Assembly: GCA_900539775.1 (NCBI GenBank)
Contig: UQDL01000001.1
Location: 332,929-396,928, forward strand
DNA length: 64,000 nucleotides
Direction: 5' to 3'
DNA from: an uncultured Anaerotruncus sp.
GTDB taxonomy: Bacteria > Bacillota > Clostridia > Oscillospirales > Acutalibacteraceae
In this document: positions 44,165 through 51,094 of the stretch, piece after piece
Numbering within the stretch: position 1 is the first letter of the stretch
Layout of the letters: the number at the start of each line of letters is the position of its first letter
The notes under the pieces: model-generated
Database searches by the model: none
What the model saw: the letters and a program-made list of their open reading frames with translations, nothing else
What the model was told of the DNA's origin: nothing
Translations under genes and position numbers: made by a program

Positions 44165-45235
44165 TTAAAGCAGACTCACAACAAGGTCGCCCATCTGAGC
44201 TGTTGTAACAGCCTCAAAGCCGTTTTCGAAAATATCCGGTGTGCGTGCCTTTGTAAGTGCAGCGTCAACCGCTTTTTCAATTGCATCTGCCGCCGCCGCT
44301 TCGCCAAAGGTGTAGCGCAGCATCATTGCGCCGGAAAGAATTGTTGCAAGCGGATTTGCTTTGCCCTCGCCGGCAATGTCCGGTGCAGAGCCGTGAATCG
44401 GCTCGTAAAGCCCAAAGGTGCCCTCTGCAAGAGATGCCGATGCAAGCATTCCGATTGAGCCGGAAATCATTGATGCCTCATCCGAAAGAATGTCTCCGAA
44501 AATGTTGGAGGTAACGATTGTGTCAAACTGAGCGGGATTGCGCACAAGCTGCATTGCGCAGTTGTCAACATACATATAAGAAACCTCAACTTCGGGATAA
44601 TCCTCGGCGGTTTCCTCCATCACCTTTCTCCAAAGCCTTGAAGAATCAAGCACATTTGCCTTGTCAACGCAGGTAAGCCTTTTGCTTCTCTTCATAGCAT
44701 ATTCAAAGCCGGCTTTAACTATTCTTTTAATTTCAGGATAGGTGTATCTTTCGGTGTCGTATGCGCCGATAACGCCGTTTTCCTCGTAAGTGCCTCTGTC
44801 GCCGAAATAAATTCCGCCCGTAAGCTCACGAACGATAAGAATGTCAAGCCCGTTGCCTATGATTTCCTCTTTAAGCGGAGATGCGGATTTAAGTGGCGCA
44901 AAAATTTTTGCCGGGCGCAGATTTGCAAATAATCCCAAATCCTCCCTTATTGAAAGAAGGCCCTTTTCCGGCCTGTTGTTGCCGGGTTGATTGTCCCATT
45001 TCGGTCCGCCCACCGCACCAAGCAAAACAGCATCGGAAGCCTTGCAAGCCTCTGCCGTTTCTTTAGGGTAGGGCACGCCCGTTGCATCAATTGCGCAGCC
45101 GCCGAGCAGCTGATAATTGTAATCAAATTCAAAACCGAATTTTTTGCCTGCCGCATCAAGCACCTTGATGCATTCGTCAACTATTTCAGGGCCGATACCA
45201 TCGCCCTTTAACACAGTGATTTTGTAATTTTTCAT
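44165..45235 (-). CDS. leuB: 3-isopropylmalate dehydrogenase
   Basis: NAD-dependent oxidative decarboxylation of 3-isopropylmalate, third step of leucine synthesis. 356 residues with VLKGDGIGPEIV, GAVGGPKW, the LRPAKIF arginine loop and the acid cluster SNIFGDILSDEASMI. The ATG at 45235 has AAAGG. It follows leuA by 75 bases. The isomerase genes leuC and leuD, which act between LeuA and LeuB, are not in this operon. Confidence 0.96.
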   Translation of the reverse strand: MKNYKITVLKGDGIGPEIVDECIKVLDAAGKKFGFEFDYNYQLLGGCAIDATGVPYPKETAEACKASDAVLLGAVGGPKWDNQPGNNRPEKGLLSIREDLGLFANLRPAKIFAPLKSASPLKEEIIGNGLDILIVRELTGGIYFGDRGTYEENGVIGAYDTERYTYPEIKRIVKAGFEYAMKRSKRLTCVDKANVLDSSRLWRKVMEETAEDYPEVEVSYMYVDNCAMQLVRNPAQFDTIVTSNIFGDILSDEASMISGSIGMLASASLAEGTFGLYEPIHGSAPDIAGEGKANPLATILSGAMMLRYTFGEAAAADAIEKAVDAALTKARTPDIFENGFEAVTTAQMGDLVVSLL

Positions 45236-45310
45236 ATTTTGCCTTTCTGTGTTCGGCAATCCGCCGAAAGAGATTGTTTGAAAAGTTTTGCGTGTTTTTT
45301 TATCAAAACC

Positions 45311-47047
45311 TCAGCATTCATCAAATATGCCGGGCATTGTGTCGTCTCGCATTGTGTCTTTTTGATCCCGGTTGATTGCGCAAATAATGCCCTTCATAGA
45401 AGCGTAGCCGATGTTGTGCGAAACGCCTATGCCGAAAATGTCTTTGCCTTGCGGATTTTTAATGTGAATATAGGAAATGGCTTTTGAATCGGAACCAACA
45501 GAAATTGCGTGCTCGCTGTAATCCACAAATTCATAGCGTGCAAGCCCTGCTTTGTTCATGGCATCGCAAAATGCGCCGATTGGGCCTGAGCCGTAGCCAT
45601 CCGTTTTAACGGGTTCGTTGTCTTTGTATTTAAGCTCGCCGGTGAAATGAACGCTTGTAAGCTCCTCGCTTTCGCTCTTTTCCTCCGTGATTTTGTAATT
45701 AAGCAGTTTGTAAGGGCCGCAAACATTTCTGTATTCCTTTTGGAACAAATCAAAAATTTCATCGGGCTGCAGCTCCTTGCCGCAATCATCGCAGGCTTTT
45801 TGCACGATTGCGCTGAATTCGCCCTGCATTGCCTTTGGCATTTTAATTCCGTAATCGTTTGCAAGAATAAATGCCATTCCGCCCTTGCCGCTTTGCGAAT
45901 TTATGCGCACAATAGGCTCGTATTCTCTGCCAACATCGGCAGGGTCAATCGGCAAATACGGAATTTCCCAATAATCGGAATTGCTTTGCTCCATATACAT
46001 TTTGCCTTTGTTTATGGCGTCTTGGTGAGAACCTGAAAAAGCAGTAAACACAAGCTCGCCTGCATATGGCCAGCGAGGCGGCACCTTCATTTTGGTGGTG
46101 CGCTCGTAAATGTCTTTAATCTTGTTTATATCGTGGAAATCAAGCTCGGGGTCAACTCCCTGAGTCCACATATTAAGCGCCAATGTAACCATGTCAACAT
46201 TGCCGGTGCGCTCTCCGTTGCCGAAAAGCGTGCCCTCAACTCTGTCTGCTCCTGCCATAAGCGCAAGCTCTGTTGCGGCAACGCCTTCGCCTCTGTCGTT
46301 GTGGGGATGCAGCGAAATTATTGCGCAATCACGGTTTTTGATGTGGCGGCAAAAATATTCAATTTGGTCTGCATATCCGTTCGGAGTTGAGCATTCAACC
46401 GTTGAAGGCAGGTTAAGAATAATCGGGTTTTCGGGCGTGGGCTGCATAACCTTCATAACCTCTTCGCAAATCCAAACGGAATTGTCAATCTCGGTGCCGG
46501 TAAAGCTTTCGGGCGAATATTCATATCTGATATTCATATCGGGATTGCGCTTTAATTCCTCGTCCGTAAGTTGCTTAATAAGCTTTGCGCCATTAACGGC
46601 AATCTCTATAACGCCTTCCATGTCTGTTTTAAAAACAACCTTGCGCTGAAGCGTGGAGGTGGAATTGTAAAAATGAACTATAACATTTTTTGCGCCTTTA
46701 ATAGCCTCAAATGTTTTTTTGATAAGGTGCTCTCTTGCCTGCACAAGCACCTGAATCGTAACATCGTCCGGAATATAATTTCCCTCAATAAGAGTTCGCA
46801 AAATTTCATATTCCGTTTCAGAGGCAGACGGAAATCCAACCTCAATCTCTTTAACACCTATGTTTACAAGCGTTTGGAAAAGCTCTAATTTTTCCTGCAA
46901 GTTCATTGGGTCCACAAGTGATTGATTACCGTCTCTCATATCAACGGAGCACCAAATCGGCGCCTTGGTAATTAGTTTGTCCGGCCAAGTTCTGTCCGGC
47001 AGGTTAATCGGCTTAAACGGAATGTATTTTTTGTATCCTTCAAGCAT
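45311..47047 (-). CDS. leuA: 2-isopropylmalate synthase
   Basis: Condenses acetyl-CoA with 2-oxoisovalerate, the committed step of leucine synthesis. 578 residues. TIM barrel with the metal site start WCSVDMRDGNQSL and SLHPHNDRGEGVAATELALM, then GNGERTGNVD, and a C-terminal leucine-sensing domain. The N-terminal form (KYIPFKPINLPDRTWPDK) is the longer LeuA type of Actinobacteria and some Clostridia. The ATG at 47047 has AAAGGAG. Controlled by the T-box upstream and probably by feedback. Confidence 0.96.
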   Translation of the reverse strand: MLEGYKKYIPFKPINLPDRTWPDKLITKAPIWCSVDMRDGNQSLVDPMNLQEKLELFQTLVNIGVKEIEVGFPSASETEYEILRTLIEGNYIPDDVTIQVLVQAREHLIKKTFEAIKGAKNVIVHFYNSTSTLQRKVVFKTDMEGVIEIAVNGAKLIKQLTDEELKRNPDMNIRYEYSPESFTGTEIDNSVWICEEVMKVMQPTPENPIILNLPSTVECSTPNGYADQIEYFCRHIKNRDCAIISLHPHNDRGEGVAATELALMAGADRVEGTLFGNGERTGNVDMVTLALNMWTQGVDPELDFHDINKIKDIYERTTKMKVPPRWPYAGELVFTAFSGSHQDAINKGKMYMEQSNSDYWEIPYLPIDPADVGREYEPIVRINSQSGKGGMAFILANDYGIKMPKAMQGEFSAIVQKACDDCGKELQPDEIFDLFQKEYRNVCGPYKLLNYKITEEKSESEELTSVHFTGELKYKDNEPVKTDGYGSGPIGAFCDAMNKAGLARYEFVDYSEHAISVGSDSKAISYIHIKNPQGKDIFGIGVSHNIGYASMKGIICAINRDQKDTMRDDTMPGIFDEC

Positions 47048-47074
47048 TTTCAAAACTCCTTTCTTTGTAAAAGG

Positions 47075-47345
47075 GCATAAAAAATACGCCCCATTTGATA
47101 TAGGGGCGTAGAAATAACTACACGGTACCACCCTACTTCGGCAAACAGCATTTGCCCTTTAGCATCATTTAATGCCTCAACCGATAACGCGGTTAAGCGT
47201 CCGCCCCTATTTGAAATTCAAAGCGGCAACTCCGCAGAGAGCTATGCATCATAATTTTCGTATCGGCTTTCACCTGCCGCCGACTCTCTGAAACGACTAA
47301 TAATGATCTTTTTCTGCTTCACAGTCTTTTTTGGGTAATATTAAA
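47075..47345 (-). ncRNA. T-box leader upstream of leuA (probably leucine-specific)
   Basis: The T-box sequence AGGGTGGTACCGTG (47121-47134) lies before a terminator whose stem TACGCCCCTAT/ATGGGGCGTA ends in TTTTTT (47079-47110). Upstream, stem I shows the AGAGAG bulge and the GGTGAAAGCC apical loop, with GCAGA/TCTGC as a plausible basal helix. The triplet CTC (47239-47241) lies beside that helix in the specifier loop region, which fits uncharged tRNA-Leu and the leuA gene below. The T-box is clear; the specifier reading is tentative. Uncharged tRNA would favour antitermination and leuAB expression. Confidence 0.92.
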
Positions 47346-47355
47346 TTATAAAATA

Positions 47356-47383
47356 ATTATATCACAGGATTTTTTCTTGTCAA
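47356..47383 (-). promoter_or_regulatory. Promoter for the T-box-leuA-leuB transcript
   Basis: On the minus strand TTGACA, a 16-base spacer, TATAAT. The 260 bases to its right (47384-47645) hold no recognised gene. Confidence 0.88.
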
Positions 47384-47643
47384 CCCCTCAAGCGTGATTA
47401 AACAGGTGCGGTGCATTTATTTTTATCGGCGCAGCGCATTGATTTTTATGCCGGGCATTTTACAAAAAGAAGCGTTGTGGGCTTTTGCGGTCGCTTCCCG
47501 TGCCTGCCGTTTTTTTGGATAAAAAGCGCAAGCGAAACCGTGCGAATAAAATATATGCCGTTGCCGAAAATATCCCGGCAGAAAAAAGCAGTATGCACGA
47601 AATGTTGCAAAAATGCAGAAAATATTTTAATGCCGAAAAATAT

Positions 47644-47674
47644 AAAAGGCGGCGCAATCGGATGCACCGCCCTT
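47644..47674 (-). terminator. Terminator of the phosphoribosyltransferase gene
   Basis: GGCGGTGCA pairs with TGCGCCGCC (one wobble) around TCCGAT, followed by TTTTATATTTTT on the minus strand. Confidence 0.8.
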
Positions 47675-47714
47675 GTTTAAACTTTTTAACACAATCGCAT
47701 ATATAATGTATATA

Positions 47715-48356
47715 TTATATTTTAGAGTATCCATAGCCGTTTGCAATTGCCTTAACGGGAACGCCCTGCTTGCAAAGCGGGCAATCGTGGCTGTTATAAA
47801 CGGAATATCCCGGCACATCCTCTTCGGTGAAAATAGTGTTTACCTCAAGGCCGCAAATCTCTTTTGTTGCGCTGAAAATCGCAGAAACGCCAACAGCCTC
47901 GCCGCCGTAATAGCCTATGCTTTCAATTGCCCGTTCAACAGTTTTGCCGCTGGTGATGCAGGAAATCAGCACAAGCACTTTTTTGCCCTGAATCATTCGC
48001 ATAAGATTATCCCTGAAGATGATATTGCCTGTTGCGTCATATTCTGGCCCCAAAACAAAAATATCCAAATCGGGATTGGGCGCAAGCATGGTTGGCCTTG
48101 CAAGCTCGTGAGCCAAATATGCGCCGAGCGCCTGCGTTTCATAAAGGCACAAAACAGTGTCCACATGAATATCGTGCTGCACATAATATTGAGCCAAAAG
48201 CATTGCGGCATCAACGGAAATTTTATGGTTGTGCTTAATGTCCGATGTGCCGACATAGCAGTTTATATGCGCATTTGCAGTTATGAAATGCCCCATGTTA
48301 ATGCGAATGAAAACATCCTCATCTCTGTCGGAGCTTATTGTAACTATATTATCCAT
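47715..48356 (-). CDS. Orotate-phosphoribosyltransferase-like protein with C-terminal cysteine pair
   Basis: 213 residues of the type I phosphoribosyltransferase fold. The PRPP loop is VLVLISCITSGKTVERAIES, where the usual pair of acidic residues is replaced by Ile-Ser, which is unusual. The C-terminus carries SHDCPLCKQGVPV, a CxxC pair seen in a Clostridial subgroup annotated as orotate or xanthine phosphoribosyltransferase. No pyrimidine genes are near. It could be a salvage enzyme or a ligand-binding regulator. Monocistronic. Confidence 0.78.
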   Translation of the reverse strand: MDNIVTISSDRDEDVFIRINMGHFITANAHINCYVGTSDIKHNHKISVDAAMLLAQYYVQHDIHVDTVLCLYETQALGAYLAHELARPTMLAPNPDLDIFVLGPEYDATGNIIFRDNLMRMIQGKKVLVLISCITSGKTVERAIESIGYYGGEAVGVSAIFSATKEICGLEVNTIFTEEDVPGYSVYNSHDCPLCKQGVPVKAIANGYGYSKI

Positions 48357-48386
48357 AATATCAATCCTTTTTGGTTTGTTAATTTT

Positions 48387-48415
48387 AGTTTACTATATAA
48401 ATATTAACATTTCAA
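48387..48415 (-). promoter_or_regulatory. Promoter for the phosphoribosyltransferase gene
   Basis: On the minus strand TTGAAA, a 17-base spacer, TAAACT. An inverted repeat ATTTGGT/ACCAAAT (48446-48466) sits about 30 bases upstream and could be an operator or the terminator of the preceding unit. Confidence 0.65.
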
Positions 48416-48531
48416 CGGGTTTATAAATAAAAAAACAAGCCCTCTATTTGGTAATATTAACCAAATTTATGAAAAGTATGCCGAAATTCGGCGCATTGCC
48501 TGCTGTTTTGCGGCGCACGGGCGGGCACTGC

Positions 48532-48861
48532 TCAGTTTATGTATGCGTTCCAAGCGGAATTAACCTTGTTTGCGGTTTTAAGGCAGTATGCAAGGCGGTT
48601 GTTAACCGTTTTCTTTGCGCTTTCGATGTGGCGGCTCACCGTCGGCTGTGAAAGATGCAGCCGCTGCGCAATTTCCTTTTGCGTAAGGCGGTCGCCGTAT
48701 TTCATTTTAAGGCATTTTTGCTGCTGCGCCGTAAGTTCGTTTTTAACTATGCTTGTAAGCACGCTGCAAAGCGCCATTCTGCCTGCCCGGCTACTGTTCA
48801 TCTCTTCCTCAAAGTCGTTGCCGGGGCTTTTATAATATCTTTCAATTAAGTCCGGATTCAT
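48532..48861 (-). CDS. Sigma-70 region 4-like helix-turn-helix protein
   Basis: 109 residues. The C-terminal half LTAQQQKCLKMKYGDRLTQK-EIAQRLHLSQPTVSRHIESA is a region 4-type helix-turn-helix. The N-terminal 45 residues (MNPDLIERYYKSPGNDFEEE) do not look like sigma region 2, so it is probably not a full sigma factor but a small DNA-binding regulator of the kind found in Clostridial mobile elements. The ATG at 48861 has AAGGAGG and lies inside the end of the preceding gene (20-base overlap), so the two are translated together. Expression probably SOS-linked through the promoter upstream. Confidence 0.8.
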   Translation of the reverse strand: MNPDLIERYYKSPGNDFEEEMNSSRAGRMALCSVLTSIVKNELTAQQQKCLKMKYGDRLTQKEIAQRLHLSQPTVSRHIESAKKTVNNRLAYCLKTANKVNSAWNAYIN

Positions 48862-49069
48862 CCTCGTCCTCCTTATAGTAATCGGCAAGCATCACGGCGA
48901 TTATTTTGCATTGGCTTGCCATATCATAATATGTTTTTATTTTCCTGCGCAGCAAATAAAGGTCTTCGCCCTTGTAAATGCAAAGCAGCGGCCGCAAGCC
49001 TTCTATTTTTGTGCACAGCAGCTTATATTGATTTTCGTATTCATCTGCAAGCTCGTTAATCGAAATCAT
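48842..49069 (-). CDS. Small helical protein of unknown function
   Basis: 75 residues, predicted mostly alpha-helical with coiled-coil character (ISINELADEYENQYKLLCTK, then LYLLRRKIKTYYDMASQ). Acidic C-terminus. I do not recognise a family. Good AGGAGGT ribosome site, 8 bases before ATG. It is the first gene after a LexA-boxed promoter and overlaps the helix-turn-helix gene; it may be that protein's partner. Confidence 0.75.
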   Translation of the reverse strand: MISINELADEYENQYKLLCTKIEGLRPLLCIYKGEDLYLLRRKIKTYYDMASQCKIIAVMLADYYKEDEDESGLN

Positions 49070-49136
49070 ATTTTTTTACCTCCTGTTTTTTGTTTAAAGC
49101 CGTAAAAAGCGGGGCGGCTCGGCTTTTACTGTTTTT

Positions 49137-49165
49137 ATGATAGACGAACATTTGTTCTATGTCAA
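49137..49165 (-). promoter_or_regulatory. Promoter with an embedded LexA-type (SOS) box
   Basis: On the minus strand TTGACA, 17 bases, TATCAT. The spacer contains AGAACAAATGTTCG (49145-49158), which matches the Gram-positive LexA/DinR core GAAC-N4-GTTC exactly. LexA binding there would block RNA polymerase until DNA damage. Confidence 0.75.
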
Positions 49166-49322
49166 TGAAAATGTGTTTTTTCGACTTTTTACAAGGCGCA
49201 AATTTTTGCCACAGTCCGTTTATCTACCCTATAAATAATATTTTTTGTAAGCGGCAGGAGAGAAAGCTTCGTAAGGATGATTATTTATTGTCAATGTTGT
49301 GTAAAAATTTTTATTTTGCGGC

Positions 49323-49351
49323 TTGACAAATTGTGCAATCTGGAGTATACT
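49323..49351 (+). promoter_or_regulatory. Strong promoter for a candidate non-coding RNA
   Basis: TTGACA, a 17-base spacer, TATACT, with no plus-strand gene for 1.3 kb downstream. Predicted start near 49358. Between here and the LexA promoter (49166-49322) I see no other feature. Confidence 0.8.
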
Positions 49352-49355
49352 TAGT

Positions 49356-49566
49356 TCACCTTGTATGCGGAGCCGCAACCGCATCAAGTATCTTGTCCTC
49401 CTATAGTTTGTTATAGACAGAGAGGGGAAAGGCAGTGTGTTATACACTGCCTTTCTTCATTTTCGGGGCTTTCCCGTTTATATTATCGGGTGATAAAGCC
49501 TTGGCTGTTCTAAAGGGCGTTGCCCACCAAGGCCAACATCCCGTTAAGCGCCTCTCTTGTTTATTT
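49356..49566 (+). ncRNA. Candidate structured non-coding RNA, family not recognised
   Basis: About 205 bases with consecutive hairpins: CTTGTATGCGG/CCGCATCAAG (49361-49387); a perfect 12-bp stem GAAAGGCAGTGT/ACACTGCCTTTC (49427-49455); GGCTTTCCCG/CGGG-TGAT-AAAGCC (49467-49500); and CCTTGG/CCAAGG with inner GGGC/GCCC (49499-49532). AGAGAGG (49419-49425) can pair with CCTCTCT (49551-49557), closing the last three into a multibranch domain, followed by a T-rich stretch. The 12-bp stem could alternatively end a short RNA of about 100 bases. It is not tmRNA, RNase P RNA or SRP RNA by their conserved sequences. A raiA-type or 6S-type RNA cannot be excluded. Confidence 0.55.
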
Positions 49567-49611
49567 TATGAAATTTAATGTTTTGCGTTAATGTAAAATG
49601 CGGCTTGAAAA

Positions 49612-49662
49612 ATTAAAAAAAGTACCGCACATTCCGATCTTGCTTCGGCGTGTGCGGTACAT
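49612..49662 (-). terminator. Terminator of the acyltransferase gene
   Basis: GTACCGCACA pairs with TGTGCGGTAC, a second GCCGAAGC stem in the loop, then TTTTTTTAATTTTT on the minus strand. Confidence 0.9.
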
Positions 49663-49744
49663 TGCTGTTGTTTTGTGCAGTTGTGTTGTTTTTTGATTTT
49701 TGCCGTTTTCAAAAGCATGAAAAGCTTTCGGCGGCACTGTAATT

Positions 49745-50512
49745 TTAAATCGAAAGCAGCATGATGAAGCTGATTATATACATGATTGCGTAAAGCACCG
49801 GCTGGTGCAGCAGGTAAATCCAAAGGCTGTTTTTTCCTGCCTTTTGCAGCAGGCGGCATCGGCTTTTGTAAAGCGTTTCCGGAAAGGCTCCGGCCTCTGC
49901 ATATCTGCCGATGAATGCGCCGGTTAAAAACATAAAAAGCCACGGCAACAGCGGAAAATAATCGGCAGAAAAGAAATCATTTCCAAAAAAGCCAAGCGGA
50001 AAAAGCCAATTCGTGTTATAAAGCGAGTCAGGCAGTTTTATTGCACCGAAAAGCAGGCTGCGTGAGCTGACGGAATAAGTTAAAGCAAAAAGCAAAATGC
50101 ACACAAGCATTCCTATTCCGGCCGGGCATTTTTTCATCGGGCGTTGCAGCAAACCGCCTATTATCATGCAGCATCCAAGGCAAGAAAGAATGCCGAAATA
50201 TATCTCGGCTCCTTCAATGCCGACGGCGGGCATAATAACCGCCGTTACTATTGAAATCGCTATGCCGCAGGCAAGCACCGTGAAACCGCGCTTGATTGTG
50301 TTGCGTGAAAGATGCGAGCATATGCCGCTTGTTATTATGAAAATGCCCCAAAAAAGCGGCTGAAAGCGGCACAAAAAATCAAAAATTCTGTAGCCCCAAT
50401 CAAGTTTTAAAATAAAGCCTATGTCATAAAACATATGGTGAAACACCATGCAGATAATTGCAAAGCCCCTAAGCTCATCAAGAAAATAAATTCTGCGAAC
50501 ACCGTTTTTCAT
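49745..50512 (-). CDS. DUF1624 membrane acyltransferase (HGSNAT-like)
   Basis: 255 residues with about seven to eight membrane helices. The N-terminus RRIYFLDELRGFAIICMVFHHMFYD is the signature of the heparan-alpha-glucosaminide N-acetyltransferase catalytic family (PF07786), in which the His of HH is implicated in carrying the acetyl group across the membrane. The C-terminal helix reads GKNSLWIYLLHQPV. It likely acetylates a surface sugar or cell wall component. No neighbour tells which one. Confidence 0.85.
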   Translation of the reverse strand: MKNGVRRIYFLDELRGFAIICMVFHHMFYDIGFILKLDWGYRIFDFLCRFQPLFWGIFIITSGICSHLSRNTIKRGFTVLACGIAISIVTAVIMPAVGIEGAEIYFGILSCLGCCMIIGGLLQRPMKKCPAGIGMLVCILLFALTYSVSSRSLLFGAIKLPDSLYNTNWLFPLGFFGNDFFSADYFPLLPWLFMFLTGAFIGRYAEAGAFPETLYKSRCRLLQKAGKNSLWIYLLHQPVLYAIMYIISFIMLLSI

Positions 50513-50597
50513 TCCGCAGCCTCCGAAAACCCGTTGAAATTTTTACTTATTTGCAACATTGTAACATATAAATCGCAATATTGCCATAATCACATTG

Positions 50598-50626
50598 TTG
50601 TATTCGTAAATAAAATGTGTTATAAT
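50598..50626 (+). promoter_or_regulatory. Promoter for the thioesterase gene cluster
   Basis: TTGTAT, a 17-base spacer, TATAAT. It may drive the run of genes from the thioesterase to thiI. Confidence 0.7.
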
Positions 50627-50682
50627 GCCTATATATTTATAAAAGCTCTTAATATATAAATTATTTCTTATGGAGTGTATTT

Positions 50683-51072
50683 ATGAAAGAAATCGAACTA
50701 AACACAAAATCAACCGTTTCGCTTGAGGTAACGGATGATAACACAGCAGTTGCGGCAGGCAGCGGCTCTCTCAGAGTTCTCGGCACGCCGTTTATGATTG
50801 CCCTTATGGAAAAAGCAACCTGCAATGCCGTGCAGGGTTTTCTTGATTTTGGGGAAACCACCGTCGGCACAAGCATTTCCGTTTCTCATGATAAGGCAAG
50901 TGCGGTTGGCGAGCTTATAACGGCGTTTGCGGAAATCACGCAGGCACAGGGCAGAAAAATCACTTTTTCCGTTTATGCGGAAAATGAAAAAGGCGATGTT
51001 ATCGGCAAAGGCGTAATAGAGCGCTTTGTTGTGCAAAGCGAAAAGTTTTTAAGCAGGGTTTACGGCGAATAA
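50683..51072 (+). CDS. Hotdog-fold thioesterase, FlK-like
   Basis: 129 residues. The triad positions Thr35, Glu43 and His69 have the same spacing as Thr42, Glu50 and His76 of fluoroacetyl-CoA thioesterase FlK, within VLGTPFMIALMEKATCNAV and TSISVSHDKAS. Relatives in gut Clostridia are common and are unlikely to act on fluoroacetate; a general acyl-CoA house-cleaning role is more probable. The start ATG follows a weak GGAG. The HAD-NUDIX gene starts 22 bases on. Confidence 0.88.
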   Translation: MKEIELNTKSTVSLEVTDDNTAVAAGSGSLRVLGTPFMIALMEKATCNAVQGFLDFGETTVGTSISVSHDKASAVGELITAFAEITQAQGRKITFSVYAENEKGDVIGKGVIERFVVQSEKFLSRVYGE

Positions 51073-51094
51073 ACGCAGCTCGGGAGATTTGATT

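Noticed and set aside
44181..44900. Possible second gene opposite leuB
   Set aside because: Frames opposite leuB have no homology-like motifs, and leuB itself is fully supported.
49229..49384. 51-codon minus-strand frame with an AGGAGG-like site (49397-49402)
   Set aside because: No minus-strand promoter in front of it, composition unlike its neighbours, and it overlaps a strong plus-strand promoter and the hairpins of the candidate RNA. Kept only as the alternative explanation.
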